Origin: Sphacelaria rigidula
Lineage: Eukaryota > Phaeophyceae > Sphacelariales
Direction of reading: 5' to 3'
Assembly (NCBI GenBank): GCA_964200075.2
Contig: CAXNAA020000564.1
Coordinates: forward strand, 1 to 20,152
Length of the DNA: 20,152 nt
Notes under the pieces: model-generated
What the model was told of the DNA's origin: nothing
The model's database searches: none
What the model saw: only the letters and a program-made list of their open reading frames with translations
Translations under genes and position numbers: made by a program
Part shown: positions 1 to 8,720 of the stretch, one piece after another
How the letters are laid out: the number at the start of each line of letters is the position of its first letter
Position numbering within the stretch: the first letter of the stretch is position 1

Positions 1-1193
1 CTGTTTTAGGCTTGAGCCTCATCTCGAAGTTAAACCTCAATTCTCACAATTTGTTGTTAAAAGTGGACTAAACACGCACGAGTTGGTATCAGTAATGAGA
101 GCAGTTCTGAGTGGCAAACGCTCTCGGCTTCGGTCTGTACCAAGCCTGATCAAACTATTTGATCACAGTGTTGGCTGCCAAAACCTCGATGTTCACGTGT
201 TCGGGTTAACTTGAGATGTCCTGTTTCAGCACTCAGATTTCAAATTGGAAGCCGATTCTAGTGTGGGTGGTCCTCAACTTCACGGCACCCACAAATATGA
301 TATTCCCACAGGCGCGAGGCGTACGGGCGGACACGGATGTCGCACATCCTCAATCGTAGATGATCTGCGCGAAACCGTTCAAACGTTTTCATGTGCGTCA
401 TGCTGCTACGCTGCACGTGGTCACCCCATGTCAGTACTGCCAAGCAGGTATAAGCCTCGTGCTACCCACTGGGGGATGTACCTTCTGGCTGCGCACTCTT
501 GCCGGTAGGTGCAAGTATCCGATCCGATATATCGGGAGGAAAACAATGCTGGCACGAGCACCGCATTGGCTGCTCTTCTTTCTACCCCACTCTTGAATTC
601 CGTTCCTCGGGATGCGTTCGTAGTCTCGAGGGATGAATCCATTCTTCCCCTGGTGGATGCACAACATTTTAGTACCGCCGATGATATCAACACCCCCGCA
701 TCTTGTCGACTGCTGTCAAATATTACCGGAAACTCATTCTCTCACGCTTTCAAAGAGAGAATTTAGATATATATATATGAGAAAATCAACCCATCGTGCT
801 CCCAAGCCGAAACCTTTCGCCCTAATCGATTATGCATGGACCAGTTGCATCACAAAGACGCGGTGGTATGACATATGGCTACTCATGCATCTTTCTGCGC
901 GGTGACCTGCTGAAACCAGTGACATAACCATGTGACGATGCAGCTAGCAAATTCACCATGCCTCGGAAAACGTTGCTGAAGACGATCCGCCACCACACAA
1001 ACATCCAAAAGCATGGCTCAGCGGCCTCCGCGTCCCCAGCTACCGACAGAACACAGCTGACCTCTTTGACCTCAAGACGAAACAACTGATATACATTGCG
1101 GAGATCAAAACAAAATCATGACATGCGCACCACAGATACGGTGAAACCACGCTTCGTCCAACATCAGCGGGGGAAAAGGCGTGCACGGGTCCT
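1..1193. other. Intergenic, no gene recognised
   Basis: This is the 3' flank of the EsV-1-7 gene, whose stop codon is at 1194-1196. Open readings here are at most about 90 codons, overlap one another in different frames and resemble no family I know. Small structures seen are a perfect 8-bp-arm palindrome at 147-165 and a short TA run near 767-778. I saw no tRNA or ncRNA. Confidence 0.6.
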
Positions 1194-3752
1194 TCATTCA
1201 GTACACCTCTTTCGCAGGAGGGATGAGACCGTGGGCACGTGACGAGACGGGGAGGACACATCCAGTTCTAACTTCACGTCGGTTCCGTCGTCTTTTGACA
1301 TTACATCATCCCCAGCTGCCACGTTAAGTACCGGCTGCACCTGAGCCGTCCGACGAAGCCGCTTCATGTTTCTTCCATTGGTGATGCTATCAGCACAACT
1401 TTTGCTTCTGAGAGTCCTGCTGGAGCCGCCAAAGCCCATGCTGTCGTTACTGCTGGGTCCCGCAGTAACTCGTTTGCTACTTCGCATCCCCTCAAAACTT
1501 CGCGTAGGCGCAACAGTATCCTCCATTTTGATTTTCATGCGCATCTCCGCCCCTCCCGTAGTAGCCCTATCTGCTGCCGCCGCGCCAGGGTGCTGTCTCG
1601 GGAGGGCAGGCGACGTGGTCGTGGAATTTGCACCGCGTCGCCTATCGCGGATGACACGCGGGTTGCAACGAGAATCACCGTTACGACCATCATCATTCGT
1701 GCTGGGACCGGCATTCGGTAGATGACCGGATTTTCTACATCCATCGTCAATATCGACGCCAGTATCTCCCGTGACGAGGTCATCACTCGCTGGGCTTTTT
1801 TTTCGGATATGTGCCATGGGATCAGACCATATGACCAAGTCATGTGCAGCACCACGGTAGATGTTCCCGTGCTCCCGAAAGAGGTCAAAATGATGCTGCG
1901 AGGCGCAGTCATCGCAGTCCACGAATACCATTCCTGCGCGGGCGTGTGCGGCGCAGAACACCGCCTTCTTGCTACCGGCCGCACCGAGCGATGGGTATGT
2001 GGAACAGCCCTCCTTGCCGTACCGCTTGCTCTCAACATCGATCATGCCCGCTCGGGCGTGTGAGGCGCAAAACTCTGCATTTCTGCTACCGGCTGATCCA
2101 AACGATGGTCGTGTGTTGCAGCCCTCCTTGCCGCACCGCTTGCTGTGTACGGTGACCATGCCCGCTGGAGCGTGTGCGGCGCAGAGCTCTGCCTTCTTGC
2201 TGCCGGCTGCTACGAAAGATGGGAATTTGGGGCAGCCCTCTTTGCCGCACTGCTTTTTCTTCACAATGAAGATGCCCCCTCGGCCTTGTGTGGCGCACAC
2301 CTCAGCCTTTCTGCTGCCGGCTGCACCGAACCATGGTCGAGTGGAGCAGTCCTCCTTGCCGCACCACCTCTTGTTCACATTGACCATGCCCTCTCGAGCG
2401 TGTGCGGCGCAGAACTCCACCTTGCTGCTGCCGGCTGCACCGAATGATGGTGTTGTGGAGCAGTCCTTGCCGCACCGCCTTTTGTTCACATTGATCATGC
2501 CCTCTGAGGCATGTGTCGCGCAGAACTCCGCTTTCCTGCTGCCGGCTGCACCGAATGATGGTGTTGTGGAGCAGTCCTCCTTGCCGCACCGCCTCTTGTT
2601 CACATTGATCATGCCCGCTTGGGCGTGTGTCGCGCAGAACTCCGCCCTCCTACTCCCGGCTGGACCGAACGATGGTTGTGTGGAGCAGCCCTCCGTGCCG
2701 CACCGCTTGCTCCTCACATCAACCATGCCCCCTCGAGCGTGTGTCGCGCAGAACTCCACTTTCCTGCTGCCGGCTGCACCGAACCATGGCCGAGTGGAGC
2801 AGCCCTCCTTGCCGCACCGCCTGTTCTTCACATTGACCATCCCCCCTCGAGCGTGTGTCGCGCAGAACTCCACCTTCCTGCTGCCGGCTGCACCGAACGA
2901 TGGTGTTGTGGAGCAGCCCTCCTTGCCGCACCGCCTTTTGTTCACATTGACCATGCCCTCTAGAGCGTGTGTCGCGCAGAACTCCACCTTCCTGCTGCCG
3001 GCTGCACCGAATGATGGTGTTGTGGAGCAGCCCTCCTTGCCGCACCGCCTTTTGTTCACATTGACCATGCCCGCTCGGGCGTGTGTCGCGCAGAACTCCA
3101 CCTTCCTGCTGCCGGCTGCACCGAACCATGGTCGAGTGGAGCAGCCCTCCTTCCCGCACCGCCTGTTCTTCACATTGACCATGCCCTCTAGAGCATGTGT
3201 CGCGCAGAACTCCGCTTTCCTGCTGCCGGCTGCACCGAATGATGGTAATGTGGAGCAGCCCTCCTTGCCGCACCGCCTGTTCTTCACATCGACCATACCC
3301 GCTGGAGCGTGAGTCGCGCAGAACTCCGCCTCCTTGCTGCCGGCTGCACCGAACGATGGTAATGTGAAGCAGCCCTCCTTGCCGCACCGCCTCTTGTTCA
3401 CATCGACCATACCCGCTCGGGCGTGTGTTGCGCAGAACTCCGCTTTTTTGCTGCCGGCTGCACCGAACGATGGTTGTGTGGAGCAGCCGTCCTTGCCGCA
3501 CCGCCTGTTCTTCACATCGACCATGCCCTCTCGAGCGTGTGTCGCGCAGAACTCCGCCTTCCTACTGCCGGCTTCACCGAACGATGGTGTAGTGGAGCAG
3601 CCCTCCTTGCGGCACCGCCATTTGTTCACATTGACCATGCCCTCTCGAGCGTGTGTCGCGCAGAACTCCGCCTTCTTGCTGCCGACTGCACCGAACGATG
3701 GTATTGTGGAGCAGCCTTCCTTGCCGCACCGCTTGCTCCTCACATCGACCAT
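1194..3752 (-). CDS. EsV-1-7 domain repeat protein, 852 residues
   Basis: Residues 9-615 are 16 tandem units of the pattern C-x4-C-x16-C-x2-H-x12, the EsV-1-7 repeat. This motif is named after a gene of the brown-algal phaeovirus EsV-1 and is found in the Ectocarpus developmental regulator IMMEDIATE UPRIGHT. The spaced C/C/C/H ligands suggest one metal ion, probably zinc, per unit; that is inference, and no biochemical role can be read here. A typical unit begins CGKEGCSTTPSFGAAGS. Three units deviate: unit 12 has C-x3-C, unit 13 has Q for the histidine, and unit 16 has Y for the first cysteine. Residues 616-852 form a polar, low-complexity tail with a basic cluster MKRLRR (796-801) and two psi-K-x-E matches, IKME (741-744) and VKLE (826-829). 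No signal peptide or membrane segment is visible, so nuclear or cytosolic location is plausible. The ATG at 3752 lies inside a repeat linker and may not be the original start, because a stopped upstream unit continues in frame. No introns are needed to read it. Family assignment is firm; whether it is expressed is not known. Confidence 0.85.
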   Translation of the reverse strand: MVDVRSKRCGKEGCSTIPSFGAVGSKKAEFCATHAREGMVNVNKWRCRKEGCSTTPSFGEAGSRKAEFCATHAREGMVDVKNRRCGKDGCSTQPSFGAAGSKKAEFCATHARAGMVDVNKRRCGKEGCFTLPSFGAAGSKEAEFCATHAPAGMVDVKNRRCGKEGCSTLPSFGAAGSRKAEFCATHALEGMVNVKNRRCGKEGCSTRPWFGAAGSRKVEFCATHARAGMVNVNKRRCGKEGCSTTPSFGAAGSRKVEFCATHALEGMVNVNKRRCGKEGCSTTPSFGAAGSRKVEFCATHARGGMVNVKNRRCGKEGCSTRPWFGAAGSRKVEFCATHARGGMVDVRSKRCGTEGCSTQPSFGPAGSRRAEFCATHAQAGMINVNKRRCGKEDCSTTPSFGAAGSRKAEFCATHASEGMINVNKRRCGKDCSTTPSFGAAGSSKVEFCAAHAREGMVNVNKRWCGKEDCSTRPWFGAAGSRKAEVCATQGRGGIFIVKKKQCGKEGCPKFPSFVAAGSKKAELCAAHAPAGMVTVHSKRCGKEGCNTRPSFGSAGSRNAEFCASHARAGMIDVESKRYGKEGCSTYPSLGAAGSKKAVFCAAHARAGMVFVDCDDCASQHHFDLFREHGNIYRGAAHDLVIWSDPMAHIRKKSPASDDLVTGDTGVDIDDGCRKSGHLPNAGPSTNDDGRNGDSRCNPRVIRDRRRGANSTTTSPALPRQHPGAAAADRATTGGAEMRMKIKMEDTVAPTRSFEGMRSSKRVTAGPSSNDSMGFGGSSRTLRSKSCADSITNGRNMKRLRRTAQVQPVLNVAAGDDVMSKDDGTDVKLELDVSSPSRHVPTVSSLLRKRCTE

Positions 3753-3842
3753 GCCCGCACGGGCGTGTCTGGCGCAGAACTACGCCCTCTTGCTACCCGC
3801 TATGCCGAATGATGATCTCGTGGTGCAACTCGTGTGGATGCA
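1908..3842 (-). repeat. 17-copy tandem array of 114-bp EsV-1-7 units
   Basis: Read on the minus strand, units start at 3842 (the stopped unit) and then every 114 bp from 3728 down to 2588. A 111-bp unit occupies 2364-2474, and 114-bp units continue from 2363 to the end at 1908. The period of 38 codons keeps several other frames open on both strands, which explains long antisense readings over the array. Central units are nearly identical, while the last four are more diverged. Units carrying STRPWF recur at positions 6, 9 and 13 of the 16 counted from the ATG at 3752. This points to growth by exchange of multi-unit blocks. Confidence 0.93.
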
Positions 3843-3980
3843 CATTTCAGGCATCCCCTGCACAACCGCACTAGAGAAAGTACAAGGCCGCGGTAGTCCC
3901 CGCTGCTGCTGCTGCTGCCACAATCCGCAGTCACAGACTGGTCGACGAGACCCGCTGACCAGTTCAGGGGCACCCTGCAT
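3753..3980 (-). pseudogene. 5' leader and first EsV-1-7 unit, cut off by in-frame TAG
   Basis: This segment is in the same frame as the 852-residue protein downstream. It begins with an ATG at 3978-3980, which is preceded in frame by a TTG and then a TGA. It reads a 46-residue leader including WQQQQQRG, then a complete EsV-1-7 unit spanning 3729-3842 that starts CIHTSC and keeps all four ligand positions at normal spacing. The codon at 3780-3782 is TAG, where the other units almost always have GAG (E of AEF or VEF), a single-base difference. Reading resumes F-C-A-R-H and runs straight into the main frame. I infer this is the original 5' end of the gene, broken by a nonsense change. Alternatives are a sequencing error, an allele, or an untranslated leader of the shorter protein. 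An intron removing the TAG is possible but would also disrupt the unit. Confidence 0.7.
3902..3918. repeat. GCT/CAG trinucleotide run
   Basis: Short run of GCT on the plus strand, read as CAG on the minus strand, where it gives five glutamines in the leader upstream of the first EsV-1-7 unit. Such runs change length easily. Confidence 0.8.
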
Positions 3981-4232
3981 CAATCAACCAGGAAGGATAA
4001 CTTTAGCCCGTGCTCATGTGAAACATAAGTAACCTATCATCAGAGTATCTCGGTCGCATTCGGGCATGTGGACTAGAGTGAACGGACCCATCAACCGTTG
4101 GGTTAGCAGGCGATAGAGATAGATACTGCAGCAGGGTTGTTACAGGAAAGGGGGGGGCGTACTCATTTGTCGCTTGCTTTCGTCGTTTGACCGTTGATCA
4201 CGCATCCCTCCAGAGACGGGGCACCGTTCCTG

Positions 4233-4636
4233 CTCCTAATGGACACCTGCAACATCCCGCCGCTCATGATCTTTCTTCCATACATCACACAAAAACCTGT
4301 TACATACCTTTTCCCCGTCCCGTTTCGCCGTCGCTGGCCGCCATCTATCTCCTAGTATAGCCATCGTTTTTTTCCCAACTGTCTAATGCATCAAACGGTT
4401 TCATAACACCCTGGTTTACATCCCGCATTTCCCCCTCCTAATAGACACCTGCAACATCCCGCCGCTCATGATCTTTCTTCCATACATTAAACAAAAACCT
4501 GTTACATATCTTTTCCCCGTCCCATTTCGCCGTCGCTGGCCACCATCTATCTCCTAGTATAGCCATCGTTTTTTTCCCTACTGTCTAGTGCATCAAACGA
4601 TTTCATACCACCTTGGTTCACATCCCGCATTTCCCC
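4233..4636 (-). repeat. 202-bp tandem duplication inside the LINE relic
   Basis: Copy 1 is 4233-4434 and copy 2 is 4435-4636, head to tail, equal in length, with about 12 differences by eye (about 94% identity). Each copy encodes the same LINE tail block (EMRD, then AILGDRW, then VWKK, then HERRDVAGV). Because 202 is not a multiple of 3, the duplication itself breaks the reading frame. It most likely arose after the element died. Confidence 0.92.
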
Positions 4637-5221
4637 CTTTACCACGTCCCGTTCCTCCTTCTACACTCCACAGTCCGCCCCCATGTGACTTCTACTCCTA
4701 TTCCTTTGCCATATAGGCAGTTCTGTCTATCTACTTCCTCCTCCATTCGACGACTGGTGTATATATTTCTTGCTTCTGGCAGGCCCAAGTTCCCCACCCG
4801 AAATTGCACATTTTTCATTTTTTTCGCAGCGTCCATGGGGCCATGCAATTATGCTTTCATTCCTACCCCCTCTCATCCACCCGTATATCTCCAGGTGTTC
4901 TTCCTCGTCTACCTTGCGTGTGAGCGCTCCTTTTCCCCTTATTTCTATCACGTCTCTTACTTTTGCCTTGTACCTCGCGTCTTCACCTATGGACAGTATT
5001 TCGTCTTTGTTTCCTCCTATCTCCTTCCATGGTTTCTCGACTTCTCTATCCCACCTTATTTCAGCCTGCCCTTCCGTACTTTTCTTTCACACAGCCCTAT
5101 CAACTGTAGCTGGCAATCTCTTTCTCTGCATGTTCTTTACGCTATTTTGTCATCGCGATTTCCTCATGTCTCTGTTTGTTATAAGTGAGTACATTCCCAA
5201 CTCAGCTCTCACAGCTGTATT

Positions 5222-5231
5222 NNNNNNNNNN
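5222..5231. other. Assembly gap of 10 N
   Basis: Ten undetermined bases fall inside the LINE relic, between the KKILGCS and NTAVRAEL blocks. In the LINE frame about three or four codons would be expected here, so the true gap is probably close to the written size. Neighbouring repeat copies elsewhere in the genome may have confused assembly. Confidence 0.98.
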
Positions 5232-5335
5232 CGAGCATCCAAGTATTTTCTTAGCTGCTGCCATCTGTACTGTTTCCAACCTCTGCACCAACCTCACGTT
5301 CCCGTCCCATACTTCAATGAGAGGCGTAGTCCTGA

Positions 5336-8300
5336 TACATGTTCTTGCAGCGCGGGGGGCACGGCTGAAGCAGAGGAAGGAGTGTCGAAGTCTGAAGATG
5401 CACAGAAGTCTACAGTACCGAGGACGCTAGTATGATTTCTCCACCCATCCGATTCACGTGACACACGACGCGCATACGATAATTTGTTCTGTGCACCTCG
5501 CATGAGGCTCACAGGCTGGATGAACCACCGCTTTAGGTTAGTGATTCTCCTCAGCATTTTAACGATTGATGACGAAAGCCGACACCAGGCAGATGGTGAT
5601 GTGGAGGTGTGCAACATATGCCGATCCATCACGTTTTCAGAGTACTACCATGGGCTGTGGGGAGACATCACCTCATCCCGTGTGGGTGCGCAAAGGGTGC
5701 TCTACGCTAGGTATGGTGGCTGTGGCCACTGGCAGGATGGCTGTGCATACTACTGCACCCACCATACGGCACTAGCCAGGCTACATGATGATAGCGAGCT
5801 GTGCCTACATCAGTCGCCCCTGTCACCACCTGCTGAAACAAGACAGACCTTTGAACTAGGGATGACTGTGAAAATGCACCCCTTCCGGGAAATGGTGTCA
5901 CTCCGTTGATTCTCCCCCTTGCCTGAAGCGTTTAAGCACTGCTACCTGAAACGCATTCACTGGGCGGGATGAACGCAAGGGAGCTCACTGAGTGTTGGGT
6001 TCAAAAATACTCTGATACGTTGCCTCGATGTAGCAACAAGGACTCTCGCACACACTCTCACCAACCGGCACCCTGCGGCACAAGCTATTGGCATGACACG
6101 AGACAGGGATTATCGATGGGCCACGCGGTGAACGTGCGGAGGCGTTAATTTCCAGGGACTCGAATAGCTGTGGCCCGTGCGTCCATTTCTAACGTGATGC
6201 AGCATAGAAGCACAAGGCTTGGTGTAGTCGGCCCTCACTCTGCTCTGAGCGAACCGGATTGTTGTGTGGATACGCAAGGCACAAACGACCTGGTCGTGTC
6301 TTCGCCGCTTCGGATGACAACACCATGCCATGATTATTTGGAGGCGGAGTTTCGCAAGTTTATACACACGCTAAAAATGCAAGCAATCCGGCGTCTCCCA
6401 TGTTTGGGTTACAGCTGGAATGACGCTGAGGGCAGTGAAAAATGTCTCGAAGATGAGAATACAGAGTTGTCAGGGCAGCGACACGGCGTAGTGGATGGTA
6501 TCTGTTACAACAAAATGACGAATTCAACAGTATTTCTCTTCGAGACTCCTGGAGAATAAGACGGAATGGCGTGCTGAAGAAGGAGGCATGTTGTCAAAAG
6601 TCGAAAACAAAGCGATCATCGAATCAATTTACGAGCAGGAATCGACATCACAACATAATGATTCGAGCTGCTTCGGGAGACACGCACACTGAAGTTGCCA
6701 CCTTGAGAAAGGGGGGACAGACGTCAACAACAGGTGGGGAATAAATGTACGTGTGAAGACGGACCTTCAGACACAGCTGTAGAAACACGCTAACACCAAC
6801 GTAATGACACAAACGGCACAAAACGGCATAGCAGATTTCACCACACATGAATATATGTGCTACAAGTATTTGGCTGACGGCTGAAGGGAGCCTTGGACTG
6901 GAAGTTTCAGCAAAATAATACGAACCAAGCGAGCTTTTCTTTACCGGGAATGTGTGCCGCAGTATAATGAACCTTTTACTGGTTCATGCACAAATACGCG
7001 AATCTACCATACTACGGAAACGAAACCTCGCACGCCCCGTTTACAATCAAAACCGCATCGCGAATCTCTGTTACTGTGTCGTGCGGTATCGTGAAACAGA
7101 TTATGGTACCACGTAATACCGGGCCGTGAACAACACATATCATACAGTGCAGATACCGTAAAAAAAAAAACGTGTCCCACGATGAACTCGCCATGGAAAA
7201 CCCGCAGCAACTGTACTGTGTCCGGCCCAAGGTGAAAATTACACCTCGGTCTGTGGTTCGATTTATCGGAACAACCGAATATGTTTTTTTCGATGTCCTT
7301 GTTGTTGAGGGCGGTTCCTATGATCCAACGACTAAGCAAAAGGTCGGCCAGTGACGGTTTTCTAGGTACAACAGTTTTCGGAACCGTTGTGTAAAACGCC
7401 GAAAACAAAATGACGCGTACGCTGGCCCACCGTGATACTTGAAATGGTTTACTTGTTGTGCGAAACGGCGGCCGCTGTACTGTCCGTTGTCCGTATTCCT
7501 GTACTCTGCTTACTGCCCCATCTGCACTGCTGTACTGCACGTCCCCTGCAGAATGCTGCTGCCGGTGTGCCGCATGCACGTACTGAACAACTATGTGTTA
7601 CACCTGTGGGTACTGGATATACAGTTACACAGCGGCACTGGCTGCAATGTAGTGTTGCTGCATCGTACACTGTGCTGTCTGTACTCGACGTGTGCAGCTG
7701 TTTCTACAACAGGTCGTTTTTCTCAACATGATGAGGGCGAAAATCATTCATCATGGGCGGTCCTCGTTCGGAGACGTTCTCCCTCCGAAAGTTTCCATAG
7801 GAAGGTTCGAGAAACATCTGAATCAATCAACGGAAACACGTTTTTCAGATGAATATTTTCAGGTCACAAGAAGCGGGTTCGGAAGCGGCTGTTCAATAAC
7901 TGGGTGTGAGCGTGTCATGTCCTTGCATCTGACCACGGGTCTCAGCAAAGAAGATGTATGTATCGAGTGAAGAGGAAACCACATGCGCGAAGGAAATCGT
8001 TGACGTGCAAGATGAAGTGGCTGGGGGCGTGGTGGAGCTTCTGGTTTGTACCTGGATGAACTCATTAGCCTTTGCCCACTTTTGCGACGAGTAACGTGTT
8101 ACATTTTCTACAATGTTCGGCTCAGTGCAGTGACCGTACAATAATACAGGACGTAGTATTATTTGGTGATAAAAGAAGAGTCTGTTGTCGTGTTCGATGC
8201 CCCGTGGTGAGCCAGGCAACGTCGATAATTTGCAAATCATGTCCGCTATTTTCGGTCTTGGTTGGTGTCGTGTGTCTTCCTGCCCTGATACATTGATGCT

Positions 8301-8670
8301 ATGGTAAGCGCATCGTTTCTTAATTCTCGTTTTTGCCTTGAGTGCTGCACTTGGGAACGCACACACGTGACGGCTGTCGGGGTCGCAATTTACCTACTTC
8401 CTTTCGAAGCATACATGATCACAGTGCTGTAGTTAATATCTGGAATGAGAAATTTTCGGAGTTTTTTCCGTGGTCAGAGATAGTGGAAAGTGTTTTCGCG
8501 TGCCACCGCTCATCCCAGCGGACGTTTGATCCCAAATTTTGGGGATCGGGAGATACCAAGAATTCCATCACTTTCATGAAAATGATTTTACGGACAATGA
8601 TTTTTCTTTCTTACCTATCCATTGTGCTAAAGCCTCAAATGAATATTTCTTGGGCCAAAATTGATCACTA
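5336..8670. other. Intergenic, no gene recognised
   Basis: No family is recognised on either strand. The longest open readings are 5484-5909 (+, 141 codons, rich in C and H, one CNIC), 6170-6559 (+, 129 codons) and 7004-7579 (-, 191 codons). None shows a domain, a duplicate or clear splice partners, and lengths of this order are expected by chance at this base composition, although the 191-codon one is at the high end. The part at 7470-7700 is rich in TACTG and CTG words, which gives cysteine-rich spurious translations. An A run lies near 7160, and a near-palindrome at 8529-8546 centres on CCCAAATTTTGGG. Confidence 0.5.
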
Positions 8671-8720
8671 ACACCCCCTGTCGATCCAGTTTGTCGATAA
8701 CATCCCCTGTCTACCCAGTT
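8671..8720. repeat. 29-bp-period short duplication
   Basis: 8671-8691 and 8700-8720 match at 18 of 21 positions (ACACCCCCTGTCGATCCAGTT against ACATCCCCTGTCTACCCAGTT, compared in pieces). Local slippage product; no coding role seen. Confidence 0.6.

Larger units (their letters stand above)
4163..5335 (-). mobile_element. 5'-truncated, decayed LINE reverse-transcriptase C-terminal region
   Basis: Minus-strand translation gives, in order, several stretches typical of the region after the catalytic core of LINE-type (non-LTR) reverse transcriptases. LIEVWDGN and VQMAAAKKILGCS lie at 5232-5317, before the N gap. NTAVRAELGMYSL follows after the gap, then RLPATVDRAV, IRWDREVEKPWKEIGGN and an EIRGKGALTRKV segment. 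After a frame change near 4850 come HGPMDAAKKMK and FRVGNLGLPEARN, then AILGDRWWPATAK and FNVWKK, and finally IRSRNGAPS, ending with a TGA at 4163-4165. At least two in-frame TGA codons (one replaces a tryptophan or arginine position) and at least two frame changes show it is dead. The catalytic YxDD region is not present, so the copy is 5' truncated, as is usual for LINEs. Recognition rests on family pattern recall, not a search; the exact clade is unknown. The 5' boundary near 5335 is approximate. Confidence 0.8.

Noticed and set aside
1969-3312. 447-codon open reading on the plus strand over the EsV-1-7 array, and a further one at 3334-4032
   Set aside because: Antisense shadow: the 114-bp period is a multiple of three, so one open unit makes all units open. 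The minus-strand frame carries the conserved Cys/His pattern, while the plus-strand translation matches no family.
2719-3501. 260-codon minus-strand open reading in another frame of the array
   Set aside because: Also a shadow of the 114-bp period; it lacks the C-x4-C-x16-C-x2-H pattern.
1908-3842. Regular direct repeats resembling a CRISPR array
   Set aside because: Units are 114 bp, contiguous and coding, without unique spacers, in a eukaryotic context.
4613-5188. 191-codon plus-strand open reading rich in F, S, P and Y
   Set aside because: It lies antisense to the LINE relic, and its composition comes from the purine-rich coding strand of that element.
5484-5909. 141-codon plus-strand open reading with scattered Cys and His
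   Set aside because: Cys/His spacing is irregular and does not fit EsV-1-7 or a known zinc finger.
7004-7579. 191-codon minus-strand open reading, with a 60-codon plus-strand one inside it
   Set aside because: No motif, repeat or splice partner recognised. It is the longest such reading outside the array, so it may merit a search, but I cannot support a gene.
7470-7700. CTG/TACTG-rich stretch that translates into cysteine-rich peptides
   Set aside because: Similar bias in several frames at once indicates word bias in the DNA and not a secreted cysteine-rich protein.
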